Shown here one piece after another: positions 25,579 to 33,719 of a stretch of DNA of 64,000 bases. The DNA is from Sagittula salina (GTDB taxonomy: Bacteria > Pseudomonadota > Alphaproteobacteria > Rhodobacterales > Rhodobacteraceae). The notes below the pieces were generated by a model, which worked only from the letters and a program-made list of their open reading frames with translations, did no database searches and was not told the origin of the DNA. The translations under genes were made by a program, and so were the position numbers. Where the stretch lies: positions 62,001-126,000 of the forward strand of contig NZ_JAGISH010000002.1 in NCBI RefSeq assembly GCF_017813235.1, in the 5' to 3' direction. Each line of letters opens with the position of its first letter. The stretch's first letter is position 1.

Positions 25579-27873
25579 ATGGACAAGTTCGGCAAGAGCC
25601 AGTCGGTCACGCGGGTCGAGGATACGCGGTTCCTGACGGGGCGGGGGCGGTACGTGGACGACATCGTGCCGGAGGGCGCGCTGCGGGCCTATGTCCTGCG
25701 GTCGCCGGTGGCGCATGCGGTGCTGAAGGGCATCGATGCGGCCGCGGCGAAGGAGGCGCCGGGCGTCCACATGGTCATCACGCAAGGCGATCTGGAGGCG
25801 GCCGGGCTGGACGCGCAGATGACCTACACCTGCGCGCCGAACCGCGACGGCACGAAGGGCGCGGCGCCGCGTCGCCCGCTGTTGGCGGCGGACAAGCTGC
25901 GCTTTGTCGGGGAGGCGGTGGTGGTGGTCGTGGCCGACACGGTGGATCAGGCAAAGGATGCCGCCGAGCTGATCGAGATCGACTACGAGGAACTGCCGGT
26001 GAAGATGGACTATGCTGCGGGCGGCGAGACCATCCACGCCGAGGCGCCGGACAACCGGGCGTTCGATTACGGCATGGGAGACGAGGCGGCGACGGAGGCG
26101 GCCTTTGCCCGGGCGGCAAAGGTGGTGTCGCTGGAGGTGGGCGACAACCGCATCATCGTGAATTCGATGGAGCCGCGCGGTGCCTTTGCCGAATGGGAGG
26201 GCGACCGGGTGCATCTGGCCTTTGGCGGGCAGGGCGTCTGGGGGATGAAGGCGGAGCTGGCGCGCTGTTTCGGCCTGGACGCGGATCGCGTGCGCTGCAC
26301 CAACCCCGACGTGGGCGGCGGCTTTGGCATGAAGGGCATGGCCTATCCGGAGTATTTCGTGCTGGCCCATGCGTCGAAGCAGGCAGGGCGGCCGGTGCAC
26401 TGGATGTCGGACCGCACCGAGGCGATGCTGTCGGACAACGCGGGCCGTGATCTGGTGACGCTGGCGGAGCTGGCCTTTGACGCGGACAACCGTATCCTTG
26501 CCTATCGGTCGCATACGAAGTCGAACCTGGGAGCCTATAACTCGCAATTCGGGCAGATGATCCAGTCGTTCCTTTTTTCCCGCGTGCTGACAGGGGTTTA
26601 CGACATCCAGACGGTGTGGCAGCGCAGCGAAGGATTCTATACCAACACGACGCAGGTGGATGCCTACAGAGGCGCCGGGCGCCCCGAAGCGATCTATGTG
26701 CTGGAGCGCGTGATGGACCGCGCCGCGCGCGAGCTGGGGGTGGACCCGCTCGAGCTGCGGCGCATCAACTTCATCAAGCCCGCGCAGTTTCCCTATACGA
26801 CTCCGGCCGGAGAAACCTACGACGTCGGCGAATTCGAGCGCGTGATGGCGCGGGGGGCGGAGTTTGCGGATATGGCGGGCTTTGCCGCGCGCCGGGCGGC
26901 CAGTGCGGCAGAGGGCAAGCTGCGCGGTTTGGGGGTTTGTTATTACATCGAGTCTATTCTCGGGCAGCCGCATGAGGATGTGAAGGTGGAATTCACCGAG
27001 GATGGAGCACGGATCTACGTCGGAACCCAGTCCAACGGGCAGGGGCATGAAACCGTGTTCCGCCAGTTCCTGTCGGATCAGACCGGCATCCCGGCGGAGA
27101 AGATCGAGGTGATCCAGGGCGATTCGGACCTGATCGCGCACGGCGGCGGCACCGGCGGTTCGCGGTCGGTGACGACACAGACCAATGCCACGCTGGCGGC
27201 GGTATCGCTGATGGTGTCGGGCTTTGCCGAATTCCTCGCCGACCAGATGGGGGTGGAGGCGGGGGATGTGTCCTTTGACGACGAACGCTTCCGCGCGGAG
27301 GGGTCGAACCTGACCCCGACCATGCTGGAGGCGGCGCAGATGGCGCGGGAGGCGGGTCGCGAGGATCTGCTGGACTGGCAGACCCGGGCGACGTTGCCGG
27401 GTCGGTCCTTCCCGAACGGGTGCCACGTGGCGGAGGTGGAGGTCGACACCGAAACCGGCCTCGTGCGCTGCGACCGGTACGCGGTGGTCGACGATTTCGG
27501 CAATCTCATCAATCCGATGCTGGCCGAAGGACAGGTGCACGGCGGGGTCGTGCAGGGGCTGGGACAGGCTCTGACCGAACGGGTGGCCTTTGACGACGAG
27601 GGGCAGCTGCTGACCGCGACCTTCATGGATTACGCCATGCCGCGGGCCGAAGACGTGCCCTATATCGCGTTCGACACCGAACCGGTGCCGTCGACGGCGA
27701 ACCCCATGGGGATGAAGGGCTGCGGCGAGGCCGGGACCGTGGGTGCGCTGGCGGCGGTGTCGAACGCGGTGCAGGACGCGCTTTGGGATCGGGGAATTCG
27801 GCAGGCGGACATGCCCTTCACGCCTGCCCGGGTATGGACCATGTTGCAGGATGGCGCGATCGCGGCGGAGTGA
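25579..27873 (+). CDS. Xanthine dehydrogenase/CODH-type molybdenum hydroxylase large subunit
   Basis: A 764-residue molybdenum cofactor-binding subunit. It has the N-terminal GKSQSVTRVEDTRFLTGRGR, the GGGFGMKG glycine loop near 248, the AYRGAGRPE active-site loop near 361 and the catalytic Glu in GCGEAGTVGA near 717. AYRGAGR marks the form II CoxL-like branch rather than true form I CO dehydrogenase (which has AYRCSFR). The small [2Fe-2S] and FAD subunits normally encoded beside it are absent, so electrons must go elsewhere or it works with a distant operon. The ATG at 25579 follows GAGGGAGGG. No accessory genes adjoin. Confidence 0.85.
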   Translation: MDKFGKSQSVTRVEDTRFLTGRGRYVDDIVPEGALRAYVLRSPVAHAVLKGIDAAAAKEAPGVHMVITQGDLEAAGLDAQMTYTCAPNRDGTKGAAPRRPLLAADKLRFVGEAVVVVVADTVDQAKDAAELIEIDYEELPVKMDYAAGGETIHAEAPDNRAFDYGMGDEAATEAAFARAAKVVSLEVGDNRIIVNSMEPRGAFAEWEGDRVHLAFGGQGVWGMKAELARCFGLDADRVRCTNPDVGGGFGMKGMAYPEYFVLAHASKQAGRPVHWMSDRTEAMLSDNAGRDLVTLAELAFDADNRILAYRSHTKSNLGAYNSQFGQMIQSFLFSRVLTGVYDIQTVWQRSEGFYTNTTQVDAYRGAGRPEAIYVLERVMDRAARELGVDPLELRRINFIKPAQFPYTTPAGETYDVGEFERVMARGAEFADMAGFAARRAASAAEGKLRGLGVCYYIESILGQPHEDVKVEFTEDGARIYVGTQSNGQGHETVFRQFLSDQTGIPAEKIEVIQGDSDLIAHGGGTGGSRSVTTQTNATLAAVSLMVSGFAEFLADQMGVEAGDVSFDDERFRAEGSNLTPTMLEAAQMAREAGREDLLDWQTRATLPGRSFPNGCHVAEVEVDTETGLVRCDRYAVVDDFGNLINPMLAEGQVHGGVVQGLGQALTERVAFDDEGQLLTATFMDYAMPRAEDVPYIAFDTEPVPSTANPMGMKGCGEAGTVGALAAVSNAVQDALWDRGIRQADMPFTPARVWTMLQDGAIAAE

Positions 27874-28614
27874 CGGAGCGGGGTGTGCGGTCCCCGATGC
27901 GGCGGTGCAGGACACCGCCCGCCGAGGGCTGCCGCAGCGCCGTACCCGGCGCGCGATCGGTCGGGGGCCGGTGGATCACGGTGAAACGAACGGGGTAGCC
28001 GCATGGGGCATTGCCCGGCATGGCCGCCTGCGGGGCTTCGCCGCCCGGATAGACTGGCTGTTGGCGGGACTCGTCCGGCGGAGTTCTTCGCGCCCTCCAC
28101 GGCGCGGGGATGCCGGTCCCGTAGCGCGGGGTCAGGGGCTGCGCTTCGGGGAGTTTCGCGCGCCATGGCCGGCCGCAGTGAAGGGGCCTGAAACGGGGGG
28201 CTGCACGAGAGATGAGGATTCCGGTTGCGGTTGCCGGTCCGGCGGTTCCGTCGTGCATGACCGCGCCCCGGGCGCGGCCGACGCGCCGGGAAAAGGAAAC
28301 CTTGTTTCCACCAGCCCAGGCGGGCGGTTGCTTGCCGTGCGAAGCGCCAGTCGCGATGCCTTTACGCTGTCCCACCACGCGCAGGTCCGCTTCGTGCGGG
28401 GCATGTCCGGGTCGATGGGCAGTGCGCGTACTGCAACCGGACAGGCGCAGGCTCTGATTGCCCAGACTGGCAGGGGATGTATCGCGCGCCCTCGTCGCGG
28501 GTCGCCATTTCCGGTAGGCCGCGATGGCAAAGGCTCCGTAGCCTCCCGGATCGGGTGTCTGCCTCAAGAGGCGCGGGGATTCCCGTACCGGCAGGGAGGG
28601 CCGGAGACGTGGGA
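27874..28614. other. Long spacer without a recognisable gene
   Basis: A 741-base GC-rich stretch with open frames on both strands but no ribosome site or recognisable domain in any. It has no strong palindrome or repeat of the 3'-end family. It could be decayed coding sequence or hold the regulatory region of the DUF2235 gene. Confidence 0.4.
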
Positions 28615-29682
28615 ATGAGCCACCTTGGCGACCGCTTGGCCGAATGGCTACTGCCTGACGGGCCATCGCGGCATTCCGACTACGCGCCGAAACGCGGCCC
28701 GCGCGATCATGTCATCATCTTGGACGGAACGGCGTCGAGTCTCCAGCCCGGGTTCGAGAGCAACGCGGGGCTGACGTGGAAGCTGTTGCGGGAACAGGGG
28801 GAATTGTCCCTGTATTACGAGGCCGGTATCCAGTGGCGGGACTGGCGGCAGACGGGGGATGTCATCCTCGGGCATGGCATCGACGGGCAGATCCGCCGCG
28901 CCTATGGCTACCTTGCCAGCCGCTACCGCGTGGGGGATCGGATTTTCCTGCTGGGGTTTTCACGCGGGGCCTTTGCCGTGCGCAGTCTTGCCGGGATCAT
29001 CGACCGCGTGGGCCTGTTGCGGGCACGCCATGCTACCGAGCGGGCCATCCGGCAGGTTTACCGCCTGTATGAATATGACCCCGACGGCGCGACGGCAGAG
29101 GTTTTTGCCCGCAAGTATTGTCACGATGTGACCCTGATCGAGATGCTGGGCGTCTGGGACACGGTGAAGGCGCTGGGGTTGCGGCTGCCGGGCCTGTGGC
29201 GGCTGGCGGAACCTCGGCACGCGTTCCACAACCACGCGCTGGGGCGCAGCGTGCGGCACGGCTTTCACGCGCTGGCGCTGGACGAGACCCGGCATGCCTT
29301 TGCGCCCGTATTGTGGGAAAGGCCCGCGCAGTGGGATGGTATCCTCGAGCAGGTCTGGTTTCGCGGCACCCATGGCGACGTGGGCGGGATGCTGGGCGCC
29401 GGTCAGCAGGCGCGTCCGCTGGCGAATATCCCGCTGGTCTGGATGCTGGAGCGGCTGGAAGCCTGCGCCGTGCCCTTGCCGCCGGGCTGGCGGCGGCGGT
29501 TTCCCTGCGACGTCGAGGCGCCTTCGGTCGGGACGTGGCAGGGATTCGGGAAGCTGTTCGTGCTGCGGTCGCCGCGCGTGGTGGGGGGCGACCCTTCGGA
29601 GCGGCTGCACGAGAGCGTCGAGGCGCCCTGGCTCGTGCGCGAAAGCGGCGGCGATGCGACGGAAGGCAGGCGGCAGGGGTGA
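28615..29682 (+). CDS. DUF2235 hydrolase (Tle1-type phospholipase fold)
   Basis: A 355-residue alpha/beta-hydrolase. The nucleophile elbow GFSRGAFAVRSLAG lies near 118-131, with RDHVIILDGTASSL at the N-terminus, HGDVGGMLG near 250 (likely acid region) and a conserved W/F-rich core. DUF2235 proteins include the Tle1 phospholipases used as type VI secretion toxins and also housekeeping esterases. No VgrG, PAAR or immunity gene lies beside it, so a toxin role is not supported here. The ATG at 28615 follows CCGGAGACGTGGGA; an upstream in-frame ATG would extend it into non-coding-like sequence. Confidence 0.85.
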   Translation: MSHLGDRLAEWLLPDGPSRHSDYAPKRGPRDHVIILDGTASSLQPGFESNAGLTWKLLREQGELSLYYEAGIQWRDWRQTGDVILGHGIDGQIRRAYGYLASRYRVGDRIFLLGFSRGAFAVRSLAGIIDRVGLLRARHATERAIRQVYRLYEYDPDGATAEVFARKYCHDVTLIEMLGVWDTVKALGLRLPGLWRLAEPRHAFHNHALGRSVRHGFHALALDETRHAFAPVLWERPAQWDGILEQVWFRGTHGDVGGMLGAGQQARPLANIPLVWMLERLEACAVPLPPGWRRRFPCDVEAPSVGTWQGFGKLFVLRSPRVVGGDPSERLHESVEAPWLVRESGGDATEGRRQG

Positions 29683-29744
29683 GCGTGGCAGAGAGGCGTC
29701 ATGCGGGCGTCAAGGGAAAATCTCACATTTTATTTACTGGTCTT

Positions 29745-29867
29745 TAATGTGTGGCATTTGCGCCTATCTCTCTAGCAGGCTCGCAGGGACGGAACCCCTG
29801 CGACACCTTCACTGTCCCTCGTTCCGTACCTTGCGCCCGGGTTTCATTCCCGGGCGCTTTTTCTTTT
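29745..29867 (+). ncRNA. Candidate small RNA ending in a strong terminator
   Basis: Between the DUF2235 and CoA-binding genes an AT-rich stretch (29717-29757) is followed by structured sequence: GCAGGG/CCCTGC can pair (29790-29808), GGGACGGAAC can pair with GTTCCGT near 29821-29827, and it ends in a perfect stem-loop with TTTTTCTTTT. There is no open frame with a ribosome site. A promoter is guessed, so the 5' end is approximate. It could also be the 3' UTR of the upstream gene. Confidence 0.4.
29833..29867 (+). terminator. Strong Rho-independent terminator
   Basis: GCGCCCGGG and CCCGGGCGC form a nine-pair stem around TTTCATT, followed by TTTTTCTTTT. Confidence 0.9.
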
Positions 29868-29918
29868 GCGGGCGTGTGTTACCTGTGGTGGCACGGCGCG
29901 AAGACCATGGGGGACCGG

Positions 29919-30383
29919 ATGTACGGCGACGCTTTTCTGAAGGAGATCCTGACCCGCACAAAGGTGGTGGCGGTGGTTGGGCTTTCGATGAACCCGGTGC
30001 GGCCAAGCTACTACGTGGCGCGTTACCTCGCGTTGAAGGGCTACACGGTGATCCCGGTGAATCCCGGCCACGCGGGCAAGGTGTTGTTCGGGCAGGAGGT
30101 GCGGGCGTCTCTGACCGAATGCCCGGAGACGGTGGACATGGTCGATATCTTCCGGCGGTCGGAACACGTCGAACCCATCGTGGCGGAGGCGCTGGGGGCG
30201 CTGCCCAACCTCCGCACGGTCTGGATGCAGATCGGCGTCGTGAACCACGACGCGGAGCGGCTGGCGCAGGCGCGGGGCGTCGACGTGGTGATGCATCGCT
30301 GCCCGAAAATCGAGTATCAGCGCCTGTTCGGGGAGCTGCGCATGGGTGGGTTCAACACCGGGGTGATCTCTTCGAAGCTGTAG
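29919..30383 (+). CDS. CoA-binding (YccU-like) Rossmann protein
   Basis: A 154-residue protein with a CoA-binding Rossmann fold: VVAVVGLSMNPVRPSYYVAR near 16-35, then VIPVNPGHAGKVLFGQEV, with RTVWMQIGVVNHDAERLA near 105. These stand-alone CoA_binding proteins are common in bacteria, with no firm enzymatic role. The start at 29919 is chosen for the GGGGGA site five bases upstream; the in-frame ATG at 29907 is the alternative. It follows a terminator and so has its own promoter. Confidence 0.85.
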   Translation: MYGDAFLKEILTRTKVVAVVGLSMNPVRPSYYVARYLALKGYTVIPVNPGHAGKVLFGQEVRASLTECPETVDMVDIFRRSEHVEPIVAEALGALPNLRTVWMQIGVVNHDAERLAQARGVDVVMHRCPKIEYQRLFGELRMGGFNTGVISSKL

Positions 30384-30470
30384 ACGGCGAAGGGCGAGTC
30401 TGCGCGGATCGCTTAAAGGTGCCCCGCCGATCTGCCCCGCCCGGTGACCTGGCTTTGCGGTGGCGGCGGG

Positions 30471-30782
30471 CTACTCGGGTCGCGCGGCCTTTTCGGCGAG
30501 GCCGGACCGTGTCTGGCGGGCGGACAGCACCGCCATCACCTGCGCCACGGTCACACCACGGGCACGCAGCATCACCAGCAGGTGAAAGAGCACGTCGGCG
30601 GCCTCCGAGGCGAGTTTTTCGGGATCGTTCCGCACCGCTTCGATGATGGCCTCGACGGCCTCTTCGCCGAATTTCTCGGCGCATTTTTCCGGCCCCTTGG
30701 CCAGCAGTTTCGCGGTCCAGGAGTCATCCGGCGATGCGCTGGCGCGGGCGGCGACGATCTTTTCGAGGTCTTCGAGGGTCAT
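30471..30782 (-). CDS. hisE: Phosphoribosyl-ATP pyrophosphatase
   Basis: A 103-residue enzyme of the second step of histidine synthesis (PR-ATP to PR-AMP). The four-helix MazG-type core shows KFGEEAVEAIIEAVRN near 38-53, with the EEAVE metal-binding acids, and EAADVLFHLLVMLRARG near 60-76. It lacks HisI. It is last in the hisF-unknown-hisE unit on the minus strand, 15 bases after its neighbour. Normal length. Confidence 0.95.
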   Translation of the reverse strand: MTLEDLEKIVAARASASPDDSWTAKLLAKGPEKCAEKFGEEAVEAIIEAVRNDPEKLASEAADVLFHLLVMLRARGVTVAQVMAVLSARQTRSGLAEKAARPE

Positions 30783-30797
30783 GGCGGGTCCTGAAAT

Positions 30798-31205
30798 CTA
30801 GAGACGGGTATCGGCGGTGCGGATGCGATCCATCAGCGCCCAGAGTTGCGGTTCCAGTGGCGTGCCGAGGATCTGCGCGCGGTGGAGCGGGGTGAAGACG
30901 GGGCGCGCTTCGGTCTGTTCCGCCTCCGACCAGTCGAGCAGCTGCGGCCCGTCCGGCGCGATGCCGATGCGGATGCCCCAGCGTTCGTCAGGGCCTGCGC
31001 CCTCGGTCCAGTCGCCGATGTAGAGCCGGCAGAGCGGCAGGTGGTTCGGCGCATCAAGCGTGACGCCGATGGTGTACCAGCCCGCCGACAGGTCGCCCAC
31101 GTCGAGGTAGCCGGTGACCACGGTGGTCGGTTTGCCGCAACAGTTGCAGGCAGTGTAGTCCACCGCGCCCTCGCGGATGGTGACATCGCTGGCGTCGGAT
31201 ATCAT
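30798..31205 (-). CDS. Conserved unknown with CxxC motif, in the his operon
   Basis: A 135-residue protein. Near residues 20-23 it has CNCCG (a CxxC-type pair, possibly a zinc or redox site), then a GYLDVGDLSAGWYTIGVTLD strand pattern and PLCRLYIGDW near 58-67. The C-terminal 30 residues are polar and helical. It resembles small Zn-ribbon/unknown domain proteins I cannot name with confidence. The ATG follows GGAGGCCCGCCC. It lies between hisF and hisE, suggesting a link to histidine biosynthesis or just cotranscription. Confidence 0.75.
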   Translation of the reverse strand: MISDASDVTIREGAVDYTACNCCGKPTTVVTGYLDVGDLSAGWYTIGVTLDAPNHLPLCRLYIGDWTEGAGPDERWGIRIGIAPDGPQLLDWSEAEQTEARPVFTPLHRAQILGTPLEPQLWALMDRIRTADTRL

Positions 31206-31280
31206 GGGCGGGCCTCCTCTTGCCGGTTTGTGCGGTTTTACGGCGCGTTCCTCAAGAGGGGGTTAGCGGGCTCGAAGCGA

Positions 31281-32039
31281 TCAGAGGCGGACCGGAATAC
31301 CCGCGGCCGCCATGTGTTCCTTGGCCTCCTGCACCGTGTAGGTGCCGAAGTGGAAGATCGAGGCGGCGAGCACGGCGCTGGCATGGCCTTCGGTGACGCC
31401 TTCCACGAGGTGATCGAGGGTGCCGACACCACCCGAGGCGATCACGGGGATGTCCACCGCATCGGCGATGGCGCGGGTCATGGGCAGGTTGAAGCCCGAT
31501 TTGGTGCCGTCGCGGTCCATGGAGGTCAGCAGGATCTCTCCCGCGCCCTTTGCGGCGATCAATCGTGCGAAGTCCACCGCGTCGATGCCGGTGGGCTTGC
31601 GCCCGCCATGGGTGAAGATCTCCCACTTGCCGGGCGCGACTGTTTTCGCGTCGATGGCGCAGACGATGCATTGCGATCCGAACTGGTCGGCGGCCTCGGC
31701 CACCACATCGGGATTGGCCACCGCGGCCGAGTTGAAGCTCACCTTGTCCGCGCCCGCGAGCAGGAGGGCGCGGACATCGGCAACGGTGCGAACACCGCCG
31801 CCGACGGTGAGCGGGATGAAACATTGTTCGGCCGTCCGAGTGACGACGTCGAACATGGTTCCCCGGTTCTCGTGGGTGGCATGGATGTCGAGAAAGCAGA
31901 TCTCGTCGGCGCCCGCCGCGTCATAGGCGCGGGCGGACTCGACGGGGTCGCCGGCGTCGACCAGGTCGACGAAGTTGACGCCCTTGACCACGCGGCCGTC
32001 TGCCACGTCAAGACAGGGGATGATGCGCGTCTTCAACAT
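31281..32039 (-). CDS. hisF: Imidazole glycerol phosphate synthase cyclase subunit
   Basis: A 252-residue TIM barrel making imidazole-glycerol phosphate and AICAR with HisH. The catalytic acid D11 is in [15 protein letters not shown] and D130 in CAIDAKT. The phosphate loops [12 protein letters not shown] and [10 protein letters not shown] are intact, and the ammonia-channel end sits at the N-terminal barrel face. HisH and HisA are not in this window. It starts the hisF-unknown-hisE unit, 75 bases before the next gene. Confidence 0.97.
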   Translation of the reverse strand: MLKTRIIPCLDVADGRVVKGVNFVDLVDAGDPVESARAYDAAGADEICFLDIHATHENRGTMFDVVTRTAEQCFIPLTVGGGVRTVADVRALLLAGADKVSFNSAAVANPDVVAEAADQFGSQCIVCAIDAKTVAPGKWEIFTHGGRKPTGIDAVDFARLIAAKGAGEILLTSMDRDGTKSGFNLPMTRAIADAVDIPVIASGGVGTLDHLVEGVTEGHASAVLAASIFHFGTYTVQEAKEHMAAAGIPVRL

Positions 32040-32391
32040 GGCTCGCGGGTTAGCGCGATTCTGCGAGAGGGGGAAGGGGCGGTTTGCGTGGCGCGGCGGG
32101 GGGCGCGGGAGTGGTGCGCGGTTGCACAGGGTGGGTTTGAAGGGGAGCGAAGGCTGTCAGAGTCTGGGCGGTGTCGTCTGTTTTGAAGACTTCGGACGAC
32201 CGCGCGCGGCATTCGTGCCGGCCGCGCCGCGGAGTCTGCCCCCGGTCTCCCGCGGAGCCTCTCCCGGATGTATTTGAACAGGACGGGTGCGCCCGGTTTG
32301 CCGTGGACTTGCGCAGCGACCGGGGGCACGTTGGTGGGCGGTCTTCTCGTGGGCCGTCTTGGCGTGGGCGTTTTGGAACAAGGGGGACGGA
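32040..32391. other. Spacer upstream of hisF
   Basis: The 352-base spacer is divergent between hisF and the ICMT-like gene. It includes CCCGGATGTATTTGAACAG, which resembles part of the 3'-end repeat but lacks the GAACCAAAGAAG tail and is not placed after a gene; I do not count it. No gene supported. Confidence 0.4.
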
Positions 32392-32850
32392 ATGAAGGCG
32401 TGGGACAGGTTTCCCGATTGGCCGCCGGTCTGGTTGGCGGTGGCGCTGGCGCTGGCCTGGGCGCAGAAGACCTGGGTGCCTGTCGCGAGTTTCGGTCCCG
32501 TTTGGGCCGATCTGTTGGGCGGGCTGCTGGTCGGAGCGGGGGGGATCCTCGCGGCGCTTGCTGTTTTCGAAATGCGGCGGCATCGCACCACCTTCATCCC
32601 GCATCGCCACCCGGACCGATTGGTGACGACGGGGATTTTTTCGCGGTCCCGGCATCCGATCTACTTGGGGGATGTGCTGATCCTGACGGGGATGATCCTT
32701 TACTGGGACGCGGTGCTGGCGCTGATACTGATCCCGCTTTTCGTCTGGATACTGGAAAGACGTTTCGTGGAGCCGGAGGAGCGGCGGTTGCGCCACCGCT
32801 TTCCGCGTGACTGGATACACTATGAAAAGAAGACCCGGCGCTGGCTGTGA
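32392..32850 (+). CDS. ICMT/PEMT-like membrane methyltransferase
   Basis: A 152-residue inner-membrane protein with about four or five hydrophobic segments and the isoprenylcysteine methyltransferase/phospholipid methyltransferase core: LVTTGIFSRSRHPIYLGDVL near 84-103, where the HPIYLG site binds the methyl donor, and the C-terminal EPEERRLRHRF. Bacterial members methylate lipids or small thiols; the substrate is unknown. The ATG at 32392 follows AGGGGGA. Single gene, opposite the rhodanese gene downstream. Confidence 0.85.
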   Translation: MKAWDRFPDWPPVWLAVALALAWAQKTWVPVASFGPVWADLLGGLLVGAGGILAALAVFEMRRHRTTFIPHRHPDRLVTTGIFSRSRHPIYLGDVLILTGMILYWDAVLALILIPLFVWILERRFVEPEERRLRHRFPRDWIHYEKKTRRWL

Positions 32851-32891
32851 GCGCCGGGGCGTTGGAACGGCTGGCAAGAGCCGGGCGCGGC

Positions 32892-33392
32892 TTAATCGCC
32901 CCGGTGTTGGCCGAGACGTGCGTGCGTGCGCTCCTGCACCTGGGCACCGGGGTAGGTCGGCAGGCCACGCTTCAGCCAGCCGGTGCCATTGCGGCCGCCG
33001 GCCATGCCTTCCTTGATGTCGACGAGGCCGGGGAAGCCCTGTTTCGCCAGCGTCTGCGTGGCAAAACCCGTGCGGTTGCCGGTGCGGCAGATCAGCGCGA
33101 TGGGGGTTGCCGGGTTTGTCTCGCGCAGGCGGGCGAGGGAGGCCACGAAGTCCTCGGAGGTCATGTCGAGGCCGATGGCCCCCTCGGCCACGCCGGTTTC
33201 GGCCCATTCGTCGGGCGTGCGGATGTCGACGAGGATGATCTCCCCGGCCTTCGCCGCGTCGAAGGCGGTATCCGCATCCATCACGGTGACGGTCTGCGCC
33301 TCGGCCCGTGCCATGCGGGTGCCAAGCGCCAGGCAGAGAAGGGCGGATGCGCCAAACGATAAGAAGGCGCGGCGGGTGAGGGTCGGGGTCAT
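32892..33392 (-). CDS. Exported rhodanese-domain protein (Tat-type signal)
   Basis: A 166-residue exported protein. The N-terminus MTPTLTRRAFLSFGASALLC has a TRRAFL twin-arginine motif and a short hydrophobic region, so it is likely exported folded. The rhodanese domain (about 40-150) has VDIRTPDEWAETGV and the active-site loop LICRTGNRTGF with its Cys near 108, used for sulfur transfer. The C-terminus ends in a basic tail. The start at 33392 follows GGAGAGAGCC; the frame extends upstream without a better start. Confidence 0.87.
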   Translation of the reverse strand: MTPTLTRRAFLSFGASALLCLALGTRMARAEAQTVTVMDADTAFDAAKAGEIILVDIRTPDEWAETGVAEGAIGLDMTSEDFVASLARLRETNPATPIALICRTGNRTGFATQTLAKQGFPGLVDIKEGMAGGRNGTGWLKRGLPTYPGAQVQERTHARLGQHRGD

Positions 33393-33719
33393 GGCTCTCT
33401 CCGGTGACGGGTCCGAGCCATGAATAGCGTGCCCTTTTGCGGAGGTCAGGAGGGTGGCCTGCGACAGGTGATCACAGGGCCAGCGGGGAGCGGGGAGGCG
33501 GCCGCACTGCATGCCAGTGTACGCAAGTTTGTTGCCGAGTTAGGACATGTTGCGCAACAAACGAATAGGTATCTTTAACTTTCTGTCGACCTGTGGTCTA
33601 GAAGCGCCAGATACGGTGGAGCGGTAGGTCAGATGCGTGGACCTATCGCCAAATCGTGATATGCCCGGTGCGGATATCCGTTATCGGTCGAGGATTTCCT
33701 GAAGAGGGGGAAGAGAAAC
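33393..33719. other. Long leader of pntA with a large inverted repeat
   Basis: The 327-base spacer holds the divergent promoter region of the rhodanese and pntA genes. GTTTGTTGC at 33527-33535 and GCAACAAAC at 33554-33562 form an inverted repeat whose right side is nested in the perfect palindrome TGTTGCGCAACA (33548-33559). The pntA start codon is GTG with a GAAGAGGGGGAAGAG site. Confidence 0.6.
33527..33562. promoter_or_regulatory. Candidate operator or attenuator before pntA
   Basis: Nested inverted repeats TGTTGC / GCAACA and GTTTGTTGC / GCAACAAAC lie about 160-190 bases upstream of pntA. A dimeric repressor site or an mRNA hairpin are both possible. Confidence 0.45.

Noticed and set aside
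25411-27915. Long minus-strand open frame opposite the molybdenum hydroxylase gene
   Set aside because: Composition mirrors the sense gene, no start signal or domain.
28615-29682. Type VI secretion toxin locus
   Set aside because: No VgrG, PAAR, or immunity gene nearby; only the hydrolase fold is shared.
32255-32281. Sixth copy of the 3'-end repeat
   Set aside because: Only the CGGATGTATTTGAAC portion is similar; the AAAGAAG tail is absent and it is not after a gene end.
33548-33559. FNR/Crp-type site before pntA
   Set aside because: TGTTGCGCAACA lacks the TTGAT-N4-ATCAA or TGTGA-N6-TCACA spacing.
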